From assembly GCA_017509065.1 (NCBI GenBank), contig JAFWQM010000009.1, positions 62,001 to 126,000 of the forward strand: 64,000 bases of DNA, written 5' to 3'. Both the position numbers and the translations under genes were made by a program. This document shows positions 19,272 to 28,431 of the stretch, one piece after another (position 1 is the first letter of the stretch; every line of letters starts with the position of its first letter). Origin of the DNA: Clostridia bacterium. GTDB lineage: Bacteria; Bacillota_A; Clostridia; Christensenellales; Aristaeellaceae. A model generated the notes under the pieces. It was given only the letters and a program-made list of their open reading frames with translations. It had not been told where the DNA came from and ran no database searches.

Positions 19272-20750
19272 TCAATTCTCCTTTTCCGTCGTTTCCTGTT
19301 TCACATGACGTACGTCTTTGCTTTCTGTTCTGTTCCGTGTGTCATATCTGTTCCGCGTGTCGTATTTGGAATAATAACTGTTATAGTGCTTTCTGTATCC
19401 GTATCTGTCCGTATCCAACTTTTCTCCGTAGAACACGAAGCCGAGCAGATTCAATCCACTTGTTTCCGCCTGGGCCAGCGCCTTACGGATCTCCCTGTGA
19501 TCCGAATACCGCTGCCGGACGATATATAAACCGCCGGCGATGACAGAGGAAAACGCGAAAGCGTCGCTTACAATATTCAGAGGCGGGGCGTCGATCAACA
19601 CCAGATCGTAACTGGCCTCCAGCTTTGGCAGAAGTTCGCGCATTGCGGAGGAATCCAGCAATTCCGACGGATTCGGCGGGAGGGAACCCGCGGGCAGCAC
19701 ATCCAAATTATTCTGATCGTTTTTGATCACTGCGTTTTCCCATGAACAGGTCCCGAGGATAACATCGGAAAGGCCCGGGAGATTTTCGCTGTACTTCAGG
19801 ATATTGCATTGGGTTGCGCGCCGCATATCTGCGTCCACCAGCAGGACACGCCGCCCGCTCATGGTGACTGAAACGGCCAGATTGGCGGCAATCGTTGATT
19901 TTCCTTCGCCGGATATGGCGCTGGTGATGAGGACGCTGTGCTTTTCTTTTCCAACCAGGGTGTACATCAGATTCATCCGCAGCTTGGCATACGATTCCAG
20001 CTGCTCCATGGTGCTGTTCTCATTCAGGAGAAAAGTGCCGGGATCCGGGCTGTCTTTCTTGTCGCGCTGGATGGAGGTAAGGATGGGAAGCGTATACTGC
20101 GAGGTCAGTTCGTTTGTATCGCGAACCTTGCGGTACAGCAGGTAAAGCAGTGTCAGCAGCCCGGCGGCTCCCACAGCGCCGGCCATTGCGCCCATCATCG
20201 AGTTTTTCATGGGCGATCTGCTGTCCGGCCTGACGGGAACGGTGGCATAGTCGATGATCTGAATGTCCCCCGCGCTGACCACGCGTTTGATCTCAGGAGG
20301 AGCGACGTCCATCACGGCATTGCAGATGTCCGCGGATATTTGCGGATCGGTGGTGGTGCATTTGACGCTCACCACGCCGGTTTCTGCGACGGAACCCATA
20401 GACAGCGTCGAAGCAATATACTTCGGGGTAATGAAGGGATAATCCTGGGCAAGCCGCTCCGACACAACGTCCAGCACCTTGTTGCTTTTTACGACCACCA
20501 TATAAGTGTCCAGAAGCTTTACGGCGCTCATCAGGTCGGAACTGTTGGTGTAGCCGTAATTGATCACATTCGGATTGCCGTTGTAGATATACATCGTGCC
20601 CGTAGCCGTGTATGTTGTGACTGCGTTCTTCGTGCTCCGCCAAAACATGAATCCAAACCCGATCGCGGCGCACAGCAAAATTACCCAGCAGTATTTTAAG
20701 TAGAATTTGAGTAATGTAAACAGATCAATTTCAAACGTTTTTTTACCCAT
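19272..20750 (-). CDS. Fused Wzz-type chain-length regulator and BY tyrosine kinase
   Basis: A 492-residue protein combining a polysaccharide co-polymerase domain (TM1 20-37, extracellular 40-180, proline-rich PVRPDSRSP at 172-180, TM2 184-206) with a cytoplasmic bacterial tyrosine kinase: Walker A AISGEGKST 278-286, Walker A' VLLVDADMR 302-310, Walker B LVLIDAPP 383-390. The tail is rich in Tyr (RYGYRKHYNSYYSKY), the expected autophosphorylation cluster. Most Bacillota split these into CpsC and CpsD; fusion is the proteobacterial style. It should control length and export of a surface polymer and is first in an operon with the giant repeat protein and an LCP ligase. Confidence 0.93.
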   Translation of the reverse strand: MGKKTFEIDLFTLLKFYLKYCWVILLCAAIGFGFMFWRSTKNAVTTYTATGTMYIYNGNPNVINYGYTNSSDLMSAVKLLDTYMVVVKSNKVLDVVSERLAQDYPFITPKYIASTLSMGSVAETGVVSVKCTTTDPQISADICNAVMDVAPPEIKRVVSAGDIQIIDYATVPVRPDSRSPMKNSMMGAMAGAVGAAGLLTLLYLLYRKVRDTNELTSQYTLPILTSIQRDKKDSPDPGTFLLNENSTMEQLESYAKLRMNLMYTLVGKEKHSVLITSAISGEGKSTIAANLAVSVTMSGRRVLLVDADMRRATQCNILKYSENLPGLSDVILGTCSWENAVIKNDQNNLDVLPAGSLPPNPSELLDSSAMRELLPKLEASYDLVLIDAPPLNIVSDAFAFSSVIAGGLYIVRQRYSDHREIRKALAQAETSGLNLLGFVFYGEKLDTDRYGYRKHYNSYYSKYDTRNRYDTRNRTESKDVRHVKQETTEKEN

Positions 20751-20880
20751 GGTCGGCGTTCAACCTCCCTGTTATCCGCTTGCTTTCTCCGGGATTATTT
20801 GGAAAGCTGTTCGGTTCGCAGTACTGTGCCGGCTTCGTTATGTGGCAGGGCCTGCGGGAAGGCACACAACCTCCCTGGTA

Positions 20881-20909
20881 ATTATATGAAATAATGGATA
20901 AAATGTCAA
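20881..20909 (-). promoter_or_regulatory. Consensus promoter of the kinase / giant repeat / LCP operon
   Basis: On the minus strand TTGACA (20909-20904), exactly 17 nt, TATAAT (20886-20881): a perfect sigma-A consensus. The leader is about 120 nt. The sequence CAACCTCCCT occurs twice on the plus strand, at the expected 5' end (20867) and at the ribosome binding site (20761). The rest of the 351-nt divergent gap carries no gene. Confidence 0.85.
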
Positions 20910-20970
20910 AGACTTTTTTATCTGAACAAAGTCTTTTTTCCGTATTTTATATTAAAATTCTTACAAGGGG

Positions 20971-20999
20971 TAGCATAGGCAAAAAAAATGTGGTAGAAT
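20971..20999 (+). promoter_or_regulatory. Possible extended -10 promoter of the NHLM export operon
   Basis: TGG-TAGAAT (20991-20999) is an extended -10 with a poor -35 (TAGCAT, 20971-20976) at 17 nt. It would give a leader of about 95 nt to the adaptor gene at 21102. This is the best plus-strand candidate in the divergent gap but is not strong. Confidence 0.4.
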
Positions 21000-21101
21000 G
21001 AAAATGCATTTTTCTGGGTTTTGAAATAACACCGTTCCATGAGATCCTTATTTTCGGTAAATATTGAAGTATTCAGTAACAAATGAGAGGAGCGCTTTGG
21101 T

Positions 21102-21593
21102 ATGTCTGAAGAAAAACCGAAAACAAAACTGTTCCGGGAAAAAAGCCTGGAAGCCGTGGAATCGCCTGAGTCGCTGAATGATTATCTCCGCGTCACTTCC
21201 CCTGGGATCTGGCTGGTGATGGCGACAGTCATCGCGCTGCTGGTTGGCGGCATCTTATGGGGGATTTTCGGACACATCCGAACCACCGCCGTATTTGCCG
21301 TTTCCGTAAGTCCGGAAAAAAGCGTATGCTATGTGAACTATAACGATATCGAAAAGGTGCAGGCCAGAGGGGTCATCCGTGTGGAAGGCGCCGACTATCC
21401 CCTGAAGACAAACGCGGATTTCAGCGTGACCATCGTTTCGGAAGAAACCCCGCCCCGTGTGCTGCTGAGCGGAAAGCTGAACATGGGCGATCCGGTGGTG
21501 GAGGTGCCGGTGATCATCGATCTGCCGGAAGGATACTATACCGGCGAAGTGGTCATGGAGGATCTGAAGCCTATCTCGCTTCTGCTTCAGTGA
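21102..21593 (+). CDS. NHLM/NHLP-type bacteriocin secretion adaptor (short HlyD-like)
   Basis: A 163-residue membrane protein with one TM (about 35-55, IWLVMATVIALLVGGILWGIFG) and a small extracytoplasmic beta-rich domain. The LNDYLRVTSPGIWL opening is characteristic of the adaptor that accompanies NHLM exporters. Unlike most homologues it is short, lacking the long coiled-coil and lipoyl parts of HlyD proteins. It begins the export operon and is followed after 12 nt by the peptidase-containing transporter. GAGAGGAGCG precedes the ATG. Likely role: couples or stabilises the ABC exporter in the single membrane. Confidence 0.82.
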   Translation: MSEEKPKTKLFREKSLEAVESPESLNDYLRVTSPGIWLVMATVIALLVGGILWGIFGHIRTTAVFAVSVSPEKSVCYVNYNDIEKVQARGVIRVEGADYPLKTNADFSVTIVSEETPPRVLLSGKLNMGDPVVEVPVIIDLPEGYYTGEVVMEDLKPISLLLQ

Positions 21594-21605
21594 GGAGGTG
21601 GGCGC

Positions 21606-23783
21606 GTGTTCAATCAGGTTAAAGTACCAAAACCGGTGACCAAGGGCGCCGTTCGCGTTCCGGTGGTCATGCAGATGGAAGCGCTGGAGTGCGGCGCCGC
21701 GTCGCTGACCATGATCATGAACTACTACCGCAAGTGGATCCCGCTGGAACAGGCCCGCGTGGACTGCGGCGTTTCCATGAACGGCGCCAACGCGAAGAAC
21801 ATTATGCTGGCAGCCCGGAGCTACGGCATGAAGGCCAACGCCTGGCGGATCGAGCCGGAAACACTGATGGAGGAAGGCCCTTTTCCCTGCATTATCCATT
21901 GGGGGTTCAACCATTTTGTGGTGCTCTGCGGCTTTAAAGGCAAGCGCGCCGTGCTCAACGATCCCGCCCGCGGACGGGTGACCGTGGAATGGGAAGAATT
22001 CGACCGGGAATTCACAGGCATCTGCATTTGCTTTGAACCCGGAGAATCCTTCACGCCCTCCGGCAAGCCCAAGTCCGTTTTCTCCTATGCCAAAGAACGG
22101 CTGAAGGGGACCGGCTCCGCGGCTGCGTTTGTCGTGCTCACCACCACCATCGCTTCTCTGATCGGCCTCATTCAGCCGGCGTTTTCCCGCACGTTCCTGG
22201 ACCGTCTGCTGACCGGCGAAAATCCCGAATGGCTCACGCCCTTCCTGATCCTGTTCTCGCTTCTGATTATCATCAGCGTGGTGGTCAGCTGGATTTCCGC
22301 TGTTTACTCCCTGCGTATTGAGGGAAAAATGTCCTCTTATGGAAGCGCTTCCTATTTATGGAAAGTGCTCAGGCTGCCGATGCAGTTTTTCAACCAGCGC
22401 CTGTCGGGGGATATCGCGGATCGTCAGGCAACCAACGCTTCCATTTCCTCGACGCTGGTAAAGACCTTCGCGCCGCTTGCGATTCAGGCGATGATGATGG
22501 TGTTTTATCTCGCCGTGATGATCCATTACAGCCCGCTGCTTTCGCTGATCGGCATCGGGGCGATCCTGCTGAACCTTGGCGTATCCTCTATCGTTACGGC
22601 CAAACGGGTGAATATTACCCGCGTCCAGCAGCGTGACGCCGCCAAGCTCTCCTCCGCCACAATGTCGGGGATCAGCATGATTGAAACCATCAAATCCAGC
22701 GGCGCGGAAAACGGCTTCTTCGGCCGCTGGGCCGGCTATCAGGCCAGCGTGAACACGCAGGCCGTCAAATATACCCGGCTGAACCTGTTCCTCGGTTCGC
22801 TGCCCATGGCCATTACTGCCATAGCGAATCTCTTGGTGATGGGGCTTGGCGTCATGCTGGTGATAGAGGGGAAGTTTACCATCGGTATGGTCATGGCTTT
22901 CCAGGGCTTCCTGACCGCCTTTATGCAGCCTGCCACCAACCTGATCAACGCCGGCCAGTCCATGCAGGAAATGATTACCCAGATGGAGCGCGTGGACGAC
23001 GTTATGAGCTATCGGGAAGACTCTTCTTTCTCCCCGCGGGAGAAAAAAGAGGAATACCAGAAGCTTTCCGGCGCGATCGAGCTGAAAAATATCACCTTCG
23101 GCTACTCCAGGCTGGGAAAGCCTCTGATTTCCGATTTTTCCATGACGGTGAAGCCCGGCCAGAAAATCGCTTTCGTAGGCCGGACGGGGTGCGGGAAATC
23201 CACCCTCGCCAAACTGATTTCCGGACTCAACCATCCCTGGAGCGGCTCGATCACCTTTGACGGTATTCCATTGGAAGAAATAGACCGCAACGTGTTTACG
23301 GGTTCCGTCAGCGTCGTCGACCAGGACATCACGCTGTTTGAGGACACGATCTCCCAGAATATCAAAATGTGGGACGATTCCATCGAAGATTTTGAAGTGA
23401 CGCTGGCTGCGCGCGACGCGGGAATATATGATGATATTGTCACCCGCGACGGCGGCTTCTCCCATAAGCTCCTGGACGGCGGGCGCGACCTGTCCGGCGG
23501 CCAGCGGCAGCGGCTGGAGATCGCCCGCGCACTGTCCCAGGATCCCACCATCTGCATCATGGACGAAGCCACCTCCGCCCTGGACGCCAGAACGGAGCAT
23601 GAGGTGATCCGTTCCATCAACGACCGCGGCATCACCTGCATCATCATCGCCCATCGCCTGTCCACCATCCGCAACTGCGATGAGATCATCGTGATGGACA
23701 AAGGCAAGATCATCGAACGCGGCACGCACGAAGAACTGTATGCCAAAGGCGGCGCATACGCGGAACTGGTCACCAGCGAATGA
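21606..23783 (+). CDS. NHLM-type peptidase-containing ABC exporter (C39-TMD-NBD)
   Basis: A 725-residue exporter that cleaves double-glycine leaders and exports the freed peptide. The C39 peptidase is complete: Q23 and C29 in QMEALECGAAS, H103 in GFNHFVV, D119 in LNDPARG. Six TM helices span about 150-450. The nucleotide-binding domain has Walker A GRTGCGKST at about 525-533, signature LSGGQRQRLE near 629, and IMDEATSALD near 655. GTG start with GAGGAGG upstream. Two downstream peptides carry VVGG leaders, the expected substrates. With the second ABC protein it probably forms the NHLM transporter pair. Confidence 0.95.
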   Translation: MFNQVKVPKPVTKGAVRVPVVMQMEALECGAASLTMIMNYYRKWIPLEQARVDCGVSMNGANAKNIMLAARSYGMKANAWRIEPETLMEEGPFPCIIHWGFNHFVVLCGFKGKRAVLNDPARGRVTVEWEEFDREFTGICICFEPGESFTPSGKPKSVFSYAKERLKGTGSAAAFVVLTTTIASLIGLIQPAFSRTFLDRLLTGENPEWLTPFLILFSLLIIISVVVSWISAVYSLRIEGKMSSYGSASYLWKVLRLPMQFFNQRLSGDIADRQATNASISSTLVKTFAPLAIQAMMMVFYLAVMIHYSPLLSLIGIGAILLNLGVSSIVTAKRVNITRVQQRDAAKLSSATMSGISMIETIKSSGAENGFFGRWAGYQASVNTQAVKYTRLNLFLGSLPMAITAIANLLVMGLGVMLVIEGKFTIGMVMAFQGFLTAFMQPATNLINAGQSMQEMITQMERVDDVMSYREDSSFSPREKKEEYQKLSGAIELKNITFGYSRLGKPLISDFSMTVKPGQKIAFVGRTGCGKSTLAKLISGLNHPWSGSITFDGIPLEEIDRNVFTGSVSVVDQDITLFEDTISQNIKMWDDSIEDFEVTLAARDAGIYDDIVTRDGGFSHKLLDGGRDLSGGQRQRLEIARALSQDPTICIMDEATSALDARTEHEVIRSINDRGITCIIIAHRLSTIRNCDEIIVMDKGKIIERGTHEELYAKGGAYAELVTSE

Positions 23784-23816
23784 CGGTCAGAACGTCAATG
23801 AGAAGAGGTAAGAACT

Positions 23817-26021
23817 ATGGGTTGGTTTGACGAGCAAATAGAATTCCGAAAAAAACACGAGCGCGAACTGCTGAGCGACTCTTTTGAAAGCATTGCCCGT
23901 TCCATTACCGGCCGGAAGATCCGCAGCAGCCTGCAGGATCAGGAGGACGTAAGCGACGCCGTTTCCGGGCTTTTGAAATACTTCGGGCTCAAGGAACGGG
24001 AGGTTCCCGCCAATATCCGGGGTCTGCGGGATCGGCTGGATTACCTGCTTTCGCCCACCGGCATCCTGTACCGGGAGGTCATTCTGAACAAGGGCTGGCA
24101 TACCGACGCCATGGGCCCGATGATCACCTCCCTCCGGGAAGAAGGAACGGTCATTACGCTCCTGCCATCCGAAATGGGCGGTTATGAATATGTGGATCCC
24201 CGAACTGGCGTCCGGGTACGGATCAACGCCAAAGAGGAAAAGAAAATCAGCAATGAAGCGCTGTGCTTCTACCGTCCTTTGCCGATGCGGGAACTGAAGC
24301 TGAAAGACCTGCTCCGCTATATGATGAGCTGCCTGACCATGCGCGACCTGGTCAGCTTTGGCGTGGCGTCTCTTGCCATCACGCTGGTCGGCATGCTGAT
24401 GCCAAAGCTGAACCAGGTGCTGATGGGCACGGTGGTGCAAAACAGCAGCATGCAGCTGCTGTACGCGGTCATGTCCTTCCTGCTGTTTGCCACTGTGGGC
24501 AGGACCCTTCTGATGATCATCCGCACGATGCTCCTTTCCAGGATCAGGGAAAAACTGAATGTCAATGTCAGCGCGGCCACCATGATGCGCATCCTGTCCA
24601 TGCCGGCGTCCTTCTTCAAGGATTATTCAGCTGGCGAGCTGAATCAGTACATTAATTATATGGATACACTATGCTCCACCATCGTGGATTCGCTGTTCTC
24701 CACCGCGATCACGGGCGTGTTTTCGCTGGTGTATCTGACGCAGATTTTCGCTTTCGCTCCGAGCCTGGTCTGGCCCAGCCTGATCATCACCCTGCTGACG
24801 CTGGGGGTCAGCCTGCTGTCCGCCACGGTGCAGATGCGCATCGACGCCGAAAAAATGGTGCTGACCGCAAAAGAGCGCGGCCTCGTGTATTCTCTGATCA
24901 CGGGCATCCAGAAAATCCGCCTGAGCGGATCGGAAAACCGCGCGTTCGCCAAATGGTCCCAGGCTTACTCCAAAAGCGCTGAGCTTACCTTCAATCCCCC
25001 GGCAATCATCGTTCTGTCCGAGGTGATCGCCTCCGCCATTACCCTGATCGGCACAGCCATCATGTATTTCATCGCGGTGAAGAGCAAAGTGAGCGTCGCG
25101 GATTACTATGCTTTCAACACGGCATACGCTTACATTTCCTCCGCGTTCGCGGCCCTGACCTCGGTAGCGCTGTCCGCCGCTTCCATCAAGCCCGTCATCA
25201 ACCTGATCAAGCCCCTTCTTTCCTCCACGCCGGAATCCTCAACCGCCAAGGAAACCATTACCCGGCTTTCCGGCAGCATCGAAATATCCCACATGACCTT
25301 CGGCTACGATCCCGAAAGCAAGCCGCTGTTCAGCGATTTCAGCCTTACCATTCCTCCGCGGCAATACGTGGCCATCGTGGGGAAGAGCGGCTGCGGAAAA
25401 TCCACGCTGGTCAGGCTGCTGCTGGGGTTTGAGAAACCCTCCCGCGGCGTGATCAATTATGATAAGAAGGATCTGCAGCAGTTGGACGTGCGTTCGCTCC
25501 GCCGGCAGATCGGCGTCGTCACGCAGGACGGGCATCTGTTCTCGGGCAGCATCTTTGACAACATCGTGATTTCCGCGCCTACCCTGAAGCTCCAGGACGC
25601 CTGGGACGCGGCGGAAATCGCGGGAATCGCCGAGGATATCCGGGATATGCCCATGGGTATGAACACGCTGCTGCAGGAGGGCGGCGGCACGATTTCCGGC
25701 GGCCAGCGGCAGCGCCTGATGATCGCCCGCGCCATCGCCCCCAAGCCCAGGATCCTGATTTTCGACGAGGCCACCTCTGCCCTGGACAACATTACCCAGA
25801 AGAAGGTTTCCGACGCCCTGGACAAAATGAAATGCACCCGCATCGTCATCGCCCACCGCCTGTCCACCATCCGGCACTGCGACCGCATCCTGGTGATAGA
25901 CGGCGGCAAAATCGCCGAGGACGGCACCTATGAAGAACTGATCGCCCGCAACGGCATCTTCGCCGAATTGGTGGAACGCCAACGATTGGGGAATGAAACG
26001 CCTAAGCCCAAGACCGAGTGA
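23817..26021 (+). CDS. NHLM-type ABC transporter ATP-binding/permease protein without peptidase
   Basis: A 734-residue partner of the C39 exporter. About 150 N-terminal residues form a cytoplasmic domain typical of the second NHLM ABC protein (ends near NEALCFYRPLPMRELKL), then six TM helices, then a complete ATPase: Walker A GKSGCGKST near 522-530, ISGGQRQRLM near 627, IFDEATSALD near 650, and switch His in VIAHRLS. The C39 domain is absent. It starts 33 nt after its partner with AGAGGTAAGA upstream. Members of this pair are thought to work together for peptide natural products (family knowledge). Confidence 0.92.
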   Translation: MGWFDEQIEFRKKHERELLSDSFESIARSITGRKIRSSLQDQEDVSDAVSGLLKYFGLKEREVPANIRGLRDRLDYLLSPTGILYREVILNKGWHTDAMGPMITSLREEGTVITLLPSEMGGYEYVDPRTGVRVRINAKEEKKISNEALCFYRPLPMRELKLKDLLRYMMSCLTMRDLVSFGVASLAITLVGMLMPKLNQVLMGTVVQNSSMQLLYAVMSFLLFATVGRTLLMIIRTMLLSRIREKLNVNVSAATMMRILSMPASFFKDYSAGELNQYINYMDTLCSTIVDSLFSTAITGVFSLVYLTQIFAFAPSLVWPSLIITLLTLGVSLLSATVQMRIDAEKMVLTAKERGLVYSLITGIQKIRLSGSENRAFAKWSQAYSKSAELTFNPPAIIVLSEVIASAITLIGTAIMYFIAVKSKVSVADYYAFNTAYAYISSAFAALTSVALSAASIKPVINLIKPLLSSTPESSTAKETITRLSGSIEISHMTFGYDPESKPLFSDFSLTIPPRQYVAIVGKSGCGKSTLVRLLLGFEKPSRGVINYDKKDLQQLDVRSLRRQIGVVTQDGHLFSGSIFDNIVISAPTLKLQDAWDAAEIAGIAEDIRDMPMGMNTLLQEGGGTISGGQRQRLMIARAIAPKPRILIFDEATSALDNITQKKVSDALDKMKCTRIVIAHRLSTIRHCDRILVIDGGKIAEDGTYEELIARNGIFAELVERQRLGNETPKPKTE

Positions 26022-26072
26022 TCCCAGTCCGGTGAATTCTGTTCCCGTGGCGTATTTTTCCCAAATTTGCTA

Positions 26073-26101
26073 TTGCAATCTGACTGTATATGGTATATAA
26101 T
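26073..26101 (+). promoter_or_regulatory. Promoter ahead of the radical SAM maturase and precursor genes
   Basis: TTGCAA (26073-26078), 17-nt spacer, TATAAT (26096-26101) on the plus strand, with TATATGG upstream of the -10. It lets the biosynthetic genes be read independently of the exporter genes. Confidence 0.75.
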
Positions 26102-26206
26102 GACAACGTAGCTTTATAATCATGGTGAATCATGAGAAGGAGCGCGATGCCTGCCAGGAAAAATGACGGGTACCCGGATACAAGTTGCTCGCAAAGAAGG
26201 AATGCT

Positions 26207-27592
26207 ATGATAACAATCAAGGAACCGAGAAAAAACATTGCCCTGCTGTGGCGGCGGCCAAAGCCTAAGGAGGCGGTCTACCGGCCCATGAAGTACCTGC
26301 TCAAGGCGCAGGTGGAGGACGGGTTGCTGCTGTACAGCGTGGTCACATCCGAAATGGTGCTGCTGGAAGGGTCGGAACAGGCGATGTTTGAAAGCCTGCC
26401 CGCTCCCCACAGCGAAGCGATGGATGAGCTGATCGCCCGGCATTTCCTGGTACCGGAGGACTTTGACGAGAGCAAGTCCGTTGAACAGCTTCGGGCCTTG
26501 ATCAAGAAGCTGGAGCCTTCCAAGCGCGTGAGCGGATTCACTATCTTGCCCACCACGGAATGCAATGCCCGTTGCTATTACTGTTTTCAAAGCGACCATC
26601 CGCACTGTACCATGACGGAAAAAATCGCGGATGATACAGTCAGTTACATCGCAAAAATGTGTAAGGGCGAACCCATTGAAATCACTTGGTTTGGTGGAGA
26701 ACCCTTGGTGGGAGCCAGGCAAATTTCTCAAATCTGCGCGGGCCTGCGGGAGAAGGAAATCAAGTACAAATCATCTATTGTTACCAATGCGTATCTGTTT
26801 GACGAAAATCTGATTCGGATGGCGAAAGACGAATGGCATCTGACAATGGCACAGATCACTTTGGACGGCACCGAAAATGTGTACAACGAGACCAAAGCAT
26901 ACGTTATGCCCAAGGAAAATCCTTATCAGAGGGTTTTACGGAATATTGATGCCCTGCTTGAACAGGGGATTGCCGTAAACATTCGTCTGAACGTAACAGT
27001 AAAGAACGCGGCGGTTTTAAGCGATCTGATTGATGAGTTGGCCGAGCGGTTCGGTGGAAAGAATGGCTTCAACGCCTACTCCCACGCAGTGTACGAAGAC
27101 GTGGGGTACGATCCTCTTTCCTACGACGTCGGTACGCGGGAATGGGTCGATATACAGACCAGCGCACTGGACGCCAAACTGCGTGAAAAAATGTTGCTGG
27201 GCAGTTTGGCGAAGTTACCGGAACTGCAACCGATTCAATGTATGGCAGACAACGGTTCATGTCGGCTCATTTATCCGGACAGCACTGTAGGCAAATGTGA
27301 AGATATGTCATCTCAGGAAGGCATCGGCGATATATACCGGGACATCACCGATGAAGCAAAGAATGCACGGTATAAAGCTACGAAACAGGTTCCGGGCTGT
27401 GCCGATTGTCCCTTTTTTCCAACCTGTGTCAACTTGGCTGTCTGCCCGGAAACGGGAATCTGTTCCAAAGCAAAGGTAGACTGGAAATTGGATCGGTATA
27501 TCGGACTTATGAAAGATCAGTATCAAAAGCACCTGCAAGATGTTTTAGAAACGTCCTCTGAAAAAGATGCTCAACCAGCTTGTGGATCATAA
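26207..27592 (+). CDS. Radical SAM/SPASM peptide maturase
   Basis: A 461-residue radical SAM enzyme. The [4Fe-4S]-SAM motif CNARCYYC gives C119, C123 and C126, and the SAM-contact GGE lies in WFGGEPL. The C-terminal SPASM region holds about eight cysteines (CMADNGSC, GKC, CADC, FFPTC, LAVC, GIC) for two auxiliary clusters. The N-terminal 80 residues (YRPMKYLLKAQVEDGLL) look like the peptide-binding part of RiPP maturases. Such enzymes install thioether or carbon links on Cys-rich peptides; two Cys-rich precursors follow at once. Start chosen at ATG 26207 (AAGAAGG upstream); ATG 26147, which also has AAGGAG, would add 20 residues of unpersuasive sequence. Confidence 0.9.
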   Translation: MITIKEPRKNIALLWRRPKPKEAVYRPMKYLLKAQVEDGLLLYSVVTSEMVLLEGSEQAMFESLPAPHSEAMDELIARHFLVPEDFDESKSVEQLRALIKKLEPSKRVSGFTILPTTECNARCYYCFQSDHPHCTMTEKIADDTVSYIAKMCKGEPIEITWFGGEPLVGARQISQICAGLREKEIKYKSSIVTNAYLFDENLIRMAKDEWHLTMAQITLDGTENVYNETKAYVMPKENPYQRVLRNIDALLEQGIAVNIRLNVTVKNAAVLSDLIDELAERFGGKNGFNAYSHAVYEDVGYDPLSYDVGTREWVDIQTSALDAKLREKMLLGSLAKLPELQPIQCMADNGSCRLIYPDSTVGKCEDMSSQEGIGDIYRDITDEAKNARYKATKQVPGCADCPFFPTCVNLAVCPETGICSKAKVDWKLDRYIGLMKDQYQKHLQDVLETSSEKDAQPACGS

Positions 27593-27614
27593 CGGAGTAA
27601 AGGAGAGGATAAAC

Positions 27615-27812
27615 ATGAGAAAATTTGAAGTTCCCCAAATGACATTGGTTCACTTTGAAAGCGATAGTATCTTTACAAGTAGTTGTGGTTCCCAATACTG
27701 TTATGATTATGATTGTCCAAATTGCGATTGTAATGGATACACAGATTGCATGATTTTAAAATGTAGTCAATATAAATGTAACTCGTATCTTTGTACGACT
27801 TATAATATTTGA
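27615..27812 (+). CDS. Cys-rich RiPP precursor peptide A
   Basis: A 65-residue peptide, 22 nt after the maturase and preceded by GGAGAGG. The leader-like half MRKFEVPQMTLVHFESDSIFTS resembles small clostridial peptides that open MKKYxxP. The other half has nine Cys (24, 29, 34, 37, 39, 45, 50, 55, 60), with eight of them spaced every five or six residues. It shares IFTS, CxxCxC and DCxxLKC with the next gene. There is no double glycine, so removal of the leader would need another peptidase, perhaps the S26-like protein downstream. AT-rich codon use differs from the flanking genes. Cross-linking by the maturase is inferred. Confidence 0.8.
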   Translation: MRKFEVPQMTLVHFESDSIFTSSCGSQYCYDYDCPNCDCNGYTDCMILKCSQYKCNSYLCTTYNI

Positions 27813-27826
27813 GGGGAGACGACAAA

Positions 27827-28033
27827 ATGAAGAAATTTCAAGTTCCCATGATGGATATTCAAAGATTCGATGCAGAAGAAGCCATTTTCACATCAACAAC
27901 TTGTCAGCAGTCATTTGCGTGTGAAGATTGTTATTGTACTTCGGTTGGTTGCGCGTGGCCTTACGACTGTAATAGTCTAAAGTGTGGTACGTTAGCAAGT
28001 TATTTTAATGAGGGTTGCCCTTCGCAGTGGTAA
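27827..28033 (+). CDS. Cys-rich RiPP precursor peptide B
   Basis: A 68-residue paralogue of the preceding peptide: MKKFQVPMMDIQRFDAEEAI then FTSTTC and eight Cys at 26, 32, 35, 37, 42, 48, 53 and 64. The leader half is the better conserved (M-K/R-KF-x-VP-x-M, IFTS), while the core keeps CxxCxC and DCxxLKC. AGGGGAGA lies upstream of the ATG. It is probably a second substrate of the same radical SAM enzyme. The product's structure and activity cannot be read from the sequence. Confidence 0.78.
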   Translation: MKKFQVPMMDIQRFDAEEAIFTSTTCQQSFACEDCYCTSVGCAWPYDCNSLKCGTLASYFNEGCPSQW

Positions 28034-28431
28034 CCTTCTATCGCATTTTATGATTCGTTATTCTATTCTTTTCCAAACACACATGTGTTTTATCCTCTTT
28101 TTTTGAGCAGAAATGAGATACTGGTAATCCATTCGTTTGTTGGATAAGATGTTTAACTTCTGTGTGTAATATGTCAATCGCATCACTGGTATTTCAGGTA
28201 AGGCTGTGTACTATTGGTTTTCCCATTTACATAAGGTCTTTAATATATTTAAAAAGTTTTCGGGAAGAACTGCCACCTATTTCGTGTCTTCGTATAAATA
28301 AGTGAAAGGGCTCGGAAAGCACAAGAACAGCAAGCCAACCGACAAAGGAAAGGAGGGCTATCGTTCTCAGGCAGAAGCTGCTCCTTTCCCCCTACAGCCT
28401 AAAAACAATCAATCGACAAGGAGGAATCATC
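28034..28431 (+). other. AT-rich 398-nt spacer between the two precursor pairs
   Basis: No open frame with a ribosome binding site is visible. It holds a short stem AAACAC / GTGTTT (28075-28090) with T-rich sequence soon after, a likely weak terminator for the first peptide pair; a TATAAA at 28293 with no good -35; and a long-looped hairpin GGAAAGGAG / CTCCTTTCC (28347-28389) upstream of the third peptide gene. It is much more AT-rich than the rest of the window. Confidence 0.6.

Noticed and set aside
26132..26206. N-terminal extension of the radical SAM enzyme from ATG 26132 or 26147
   Set aside because: The extra residues (MPARKNDGYPDTSCSQ) do not look like part of the enzyme family and a good ribosome binding site precedes ATG 26207; kept as an alternative only.
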